Assembly: GCA_028671895.1 (NCBI GenBank)
Contig: CM053800.1
Coordinates: 22,341,886-22,405,885 of the forward strand
From: Oenanthe sinensis
Lineage: Eukaryota; Streptophyta; Magnoliopsida; Apiales; Apiaceae
DNA length: 64,000 nucleotides
Reading direction: 5' to 3'
In this document: positions 63,553 to 64,000 of the stretch, in pieces
How positions within the stretch are numbered: the stretch's first letter is position 1
How the letters are laid out: every line of letters begins with the position of its first letter
Translations under genes and position numbers: made by a program
The notes under the pieces: model-generated
Databases searched by the model: none
What the model was told of the DNA's origin: nothing
Seen by the model: only the letters and a program-made list of their open reading frames with translations

Positions 63553-64000
63553 TTGTAGGATTATTCTTGGCTCATTTGAACATGAAAACAATTCATAACA
63601 ACTTCTGACTTCATTCTTGACTCATTCGAACTTGGAAAAAACTTGTAGCTTCATTCTTGACTCATTTGAACATGGAAACAACTTGTAAACTCTTGTAGGA
63701 TCATTCTTGGCTCATTTGAACATGAAAATAATTCATAACAACTTGAGACGTCATTTTTGAGTCGTTAAAACATGGAAACACCTTATAAACATTTGTAGGA
63801 TTATTCTTCGCTCATTTGAACATGAAAACAATTCATAACAACTTCTGACTTCATTCTTGACTCATTCGAACTTGGAAAAAACTTGTAGCTTCATTCTTGA
63901 CTCATTTGAACATGGAAACAACTTGTAAACTCTTGTAGGATCATTCTTGGCTCATTTGAACATTAAAAATAATTCATAACAACTTGAGACGTCATTTTTG
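63553..64000 (+). repeat. Right end of window, T-D-T-D' (partial)
   Basis: T, D (AACATGAAAATAATTC, GAGTCG), then T with AAACATTTGTAGG and TTCTTCGCTC upstream, then the start of a D' cut off by the window. The array continues beyond the end. Confidence 0.88.

Larger units (their letters stand above)
1..64000 (+). repeat. Continuous tandem satellite array filling the window
   Basis: All 64 kb consists of diverged copies of one 40/50-bp monomer family in a single orientation, about 34% GC as counted on the first 140-bp module. No unique sequence, transposon, inverted segment or array border is visible, and the array runs off both ends. All six frames are closed by frequent stops; the longest open frames are 64 codons and lie inside a repeat variant. 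Module lengths add up exactly over long stretches, and only a few single-base indels break the register (near 6,590, 19,709, 31,269, 45,205, 45,830 and 63,401). Arrays of this size and homogeneity are typical of eukaryotic centromeric, pericentromeric or subtelomeric satellites. A plant source is my inference, and the chromosomal position cannot be told from the sequence. Confidence 0.98.

Noticed and set aside
1..64000. CRISPR array
   Set aside because: There are no unique spacers; every interval between similar blocks is itself a copy of the same monomer family, and the array is far too long and AT-rich.
1..64000. CENP-B box in ATTCGAACTTGGAAAC
   Set aside because: TTCG is present, but the required A and CGGG positions of the box are not, so the match is by chance.
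1..64000. Heat-shock-type element in TTCGAACTTGGAA
   Set aside because: The spacing TTCGAA lacks the two-base gap of the nTTCnnGAAn pattern; it is simply part of the monomer.
1..64000. Long terminal repeats, transposase or reverse transcriptase remnants
   Set aside because: No non-satellite sequence occurs in the window, and the long duplications are tandem satellite segments with no coding content or target-site duplications.
1..64000. Assignment to a named plant satellite with about 40- or 50-bp monomers (for example carrot or pea families)
   Set aside because: Monomer length alone is weak evidence and I could not recall their consensus sequences well enough to match; no name is given.

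Overview
The whole 64 kb window is one uninterrupted array of AT-rich tandem satellite DNA (about 34% GC, counted on the 140-bp module at 1-140). Every line on the + strand is the same family in the same orientation. I found no gene, tRNA, rRNA, transposon, CRISPR array or unique DNA, and neither array edge lies inside the window. Such an array points to a nuclear eukaryotic genome assembled from long reads, most plausibly a plant centromeric, pericentromeric or subtelomeric block. I cannot identify the species or a named satellite from memory.

Basic structure: the family is built from related monomers of 40 and 50 bp that share the core ATTCTTGRCTCATTYGAACWTGRAAAC or close variants. Three monomers (50+40+50) make a 140-bp module, called T here. 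Two monomers (50+50, or 51+50) make a 100-bp module D or a 101-bp module D'. T and D/D' are strung together in a limited set of orders, such as T-D (240), T-D' (241), T-T-D' (381), T-T-D'-T-D' (622) and T-T-D'-T-D'-T-D (862). These are embedded in larger duplications of 1.3-3.8 kb.

Regions: (1) 1 to about 14.9 kb is the left domain, with GTTCAAAC third monomers and TGAACAAGG variants. It contains a three-copy 2.49/2.49/2.26-kb repeat and a two-copy 1,722-bp repeat. (2) About 14.9-31.3 kb is the most diverse part. It has recurring divergent blocks, a 1,381-bp and a 3,637-bp repeat, and a nearly identical 3,768-bp tandem duplication. (3) 31,355-42,245 is an alternating A/B super-repeat (A 1,584-1,825 bp, B 1,966 bp). 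(4) About 42.2-54.6 kb is mixed, with 1,342-bp, 861-bp, 761-bp and 3,065-bp duplications. (5) 54,650-58,097 is four consecutive 862-bp units. (6) 58,098-64,000 is further 862-length units followed by five consecutive 622-bp units.

Nothing here encodes a pathway. The coherent reading is a satellite array evolving by unequal crossing-over and gene conversion. Its history can be read from length changes that equal whole modules, chimeric monomers made at homologous sites, and private point variants that recur at fixed spacings. The three 64-codon open frames in the window are copies of one repeat variant, not genes.
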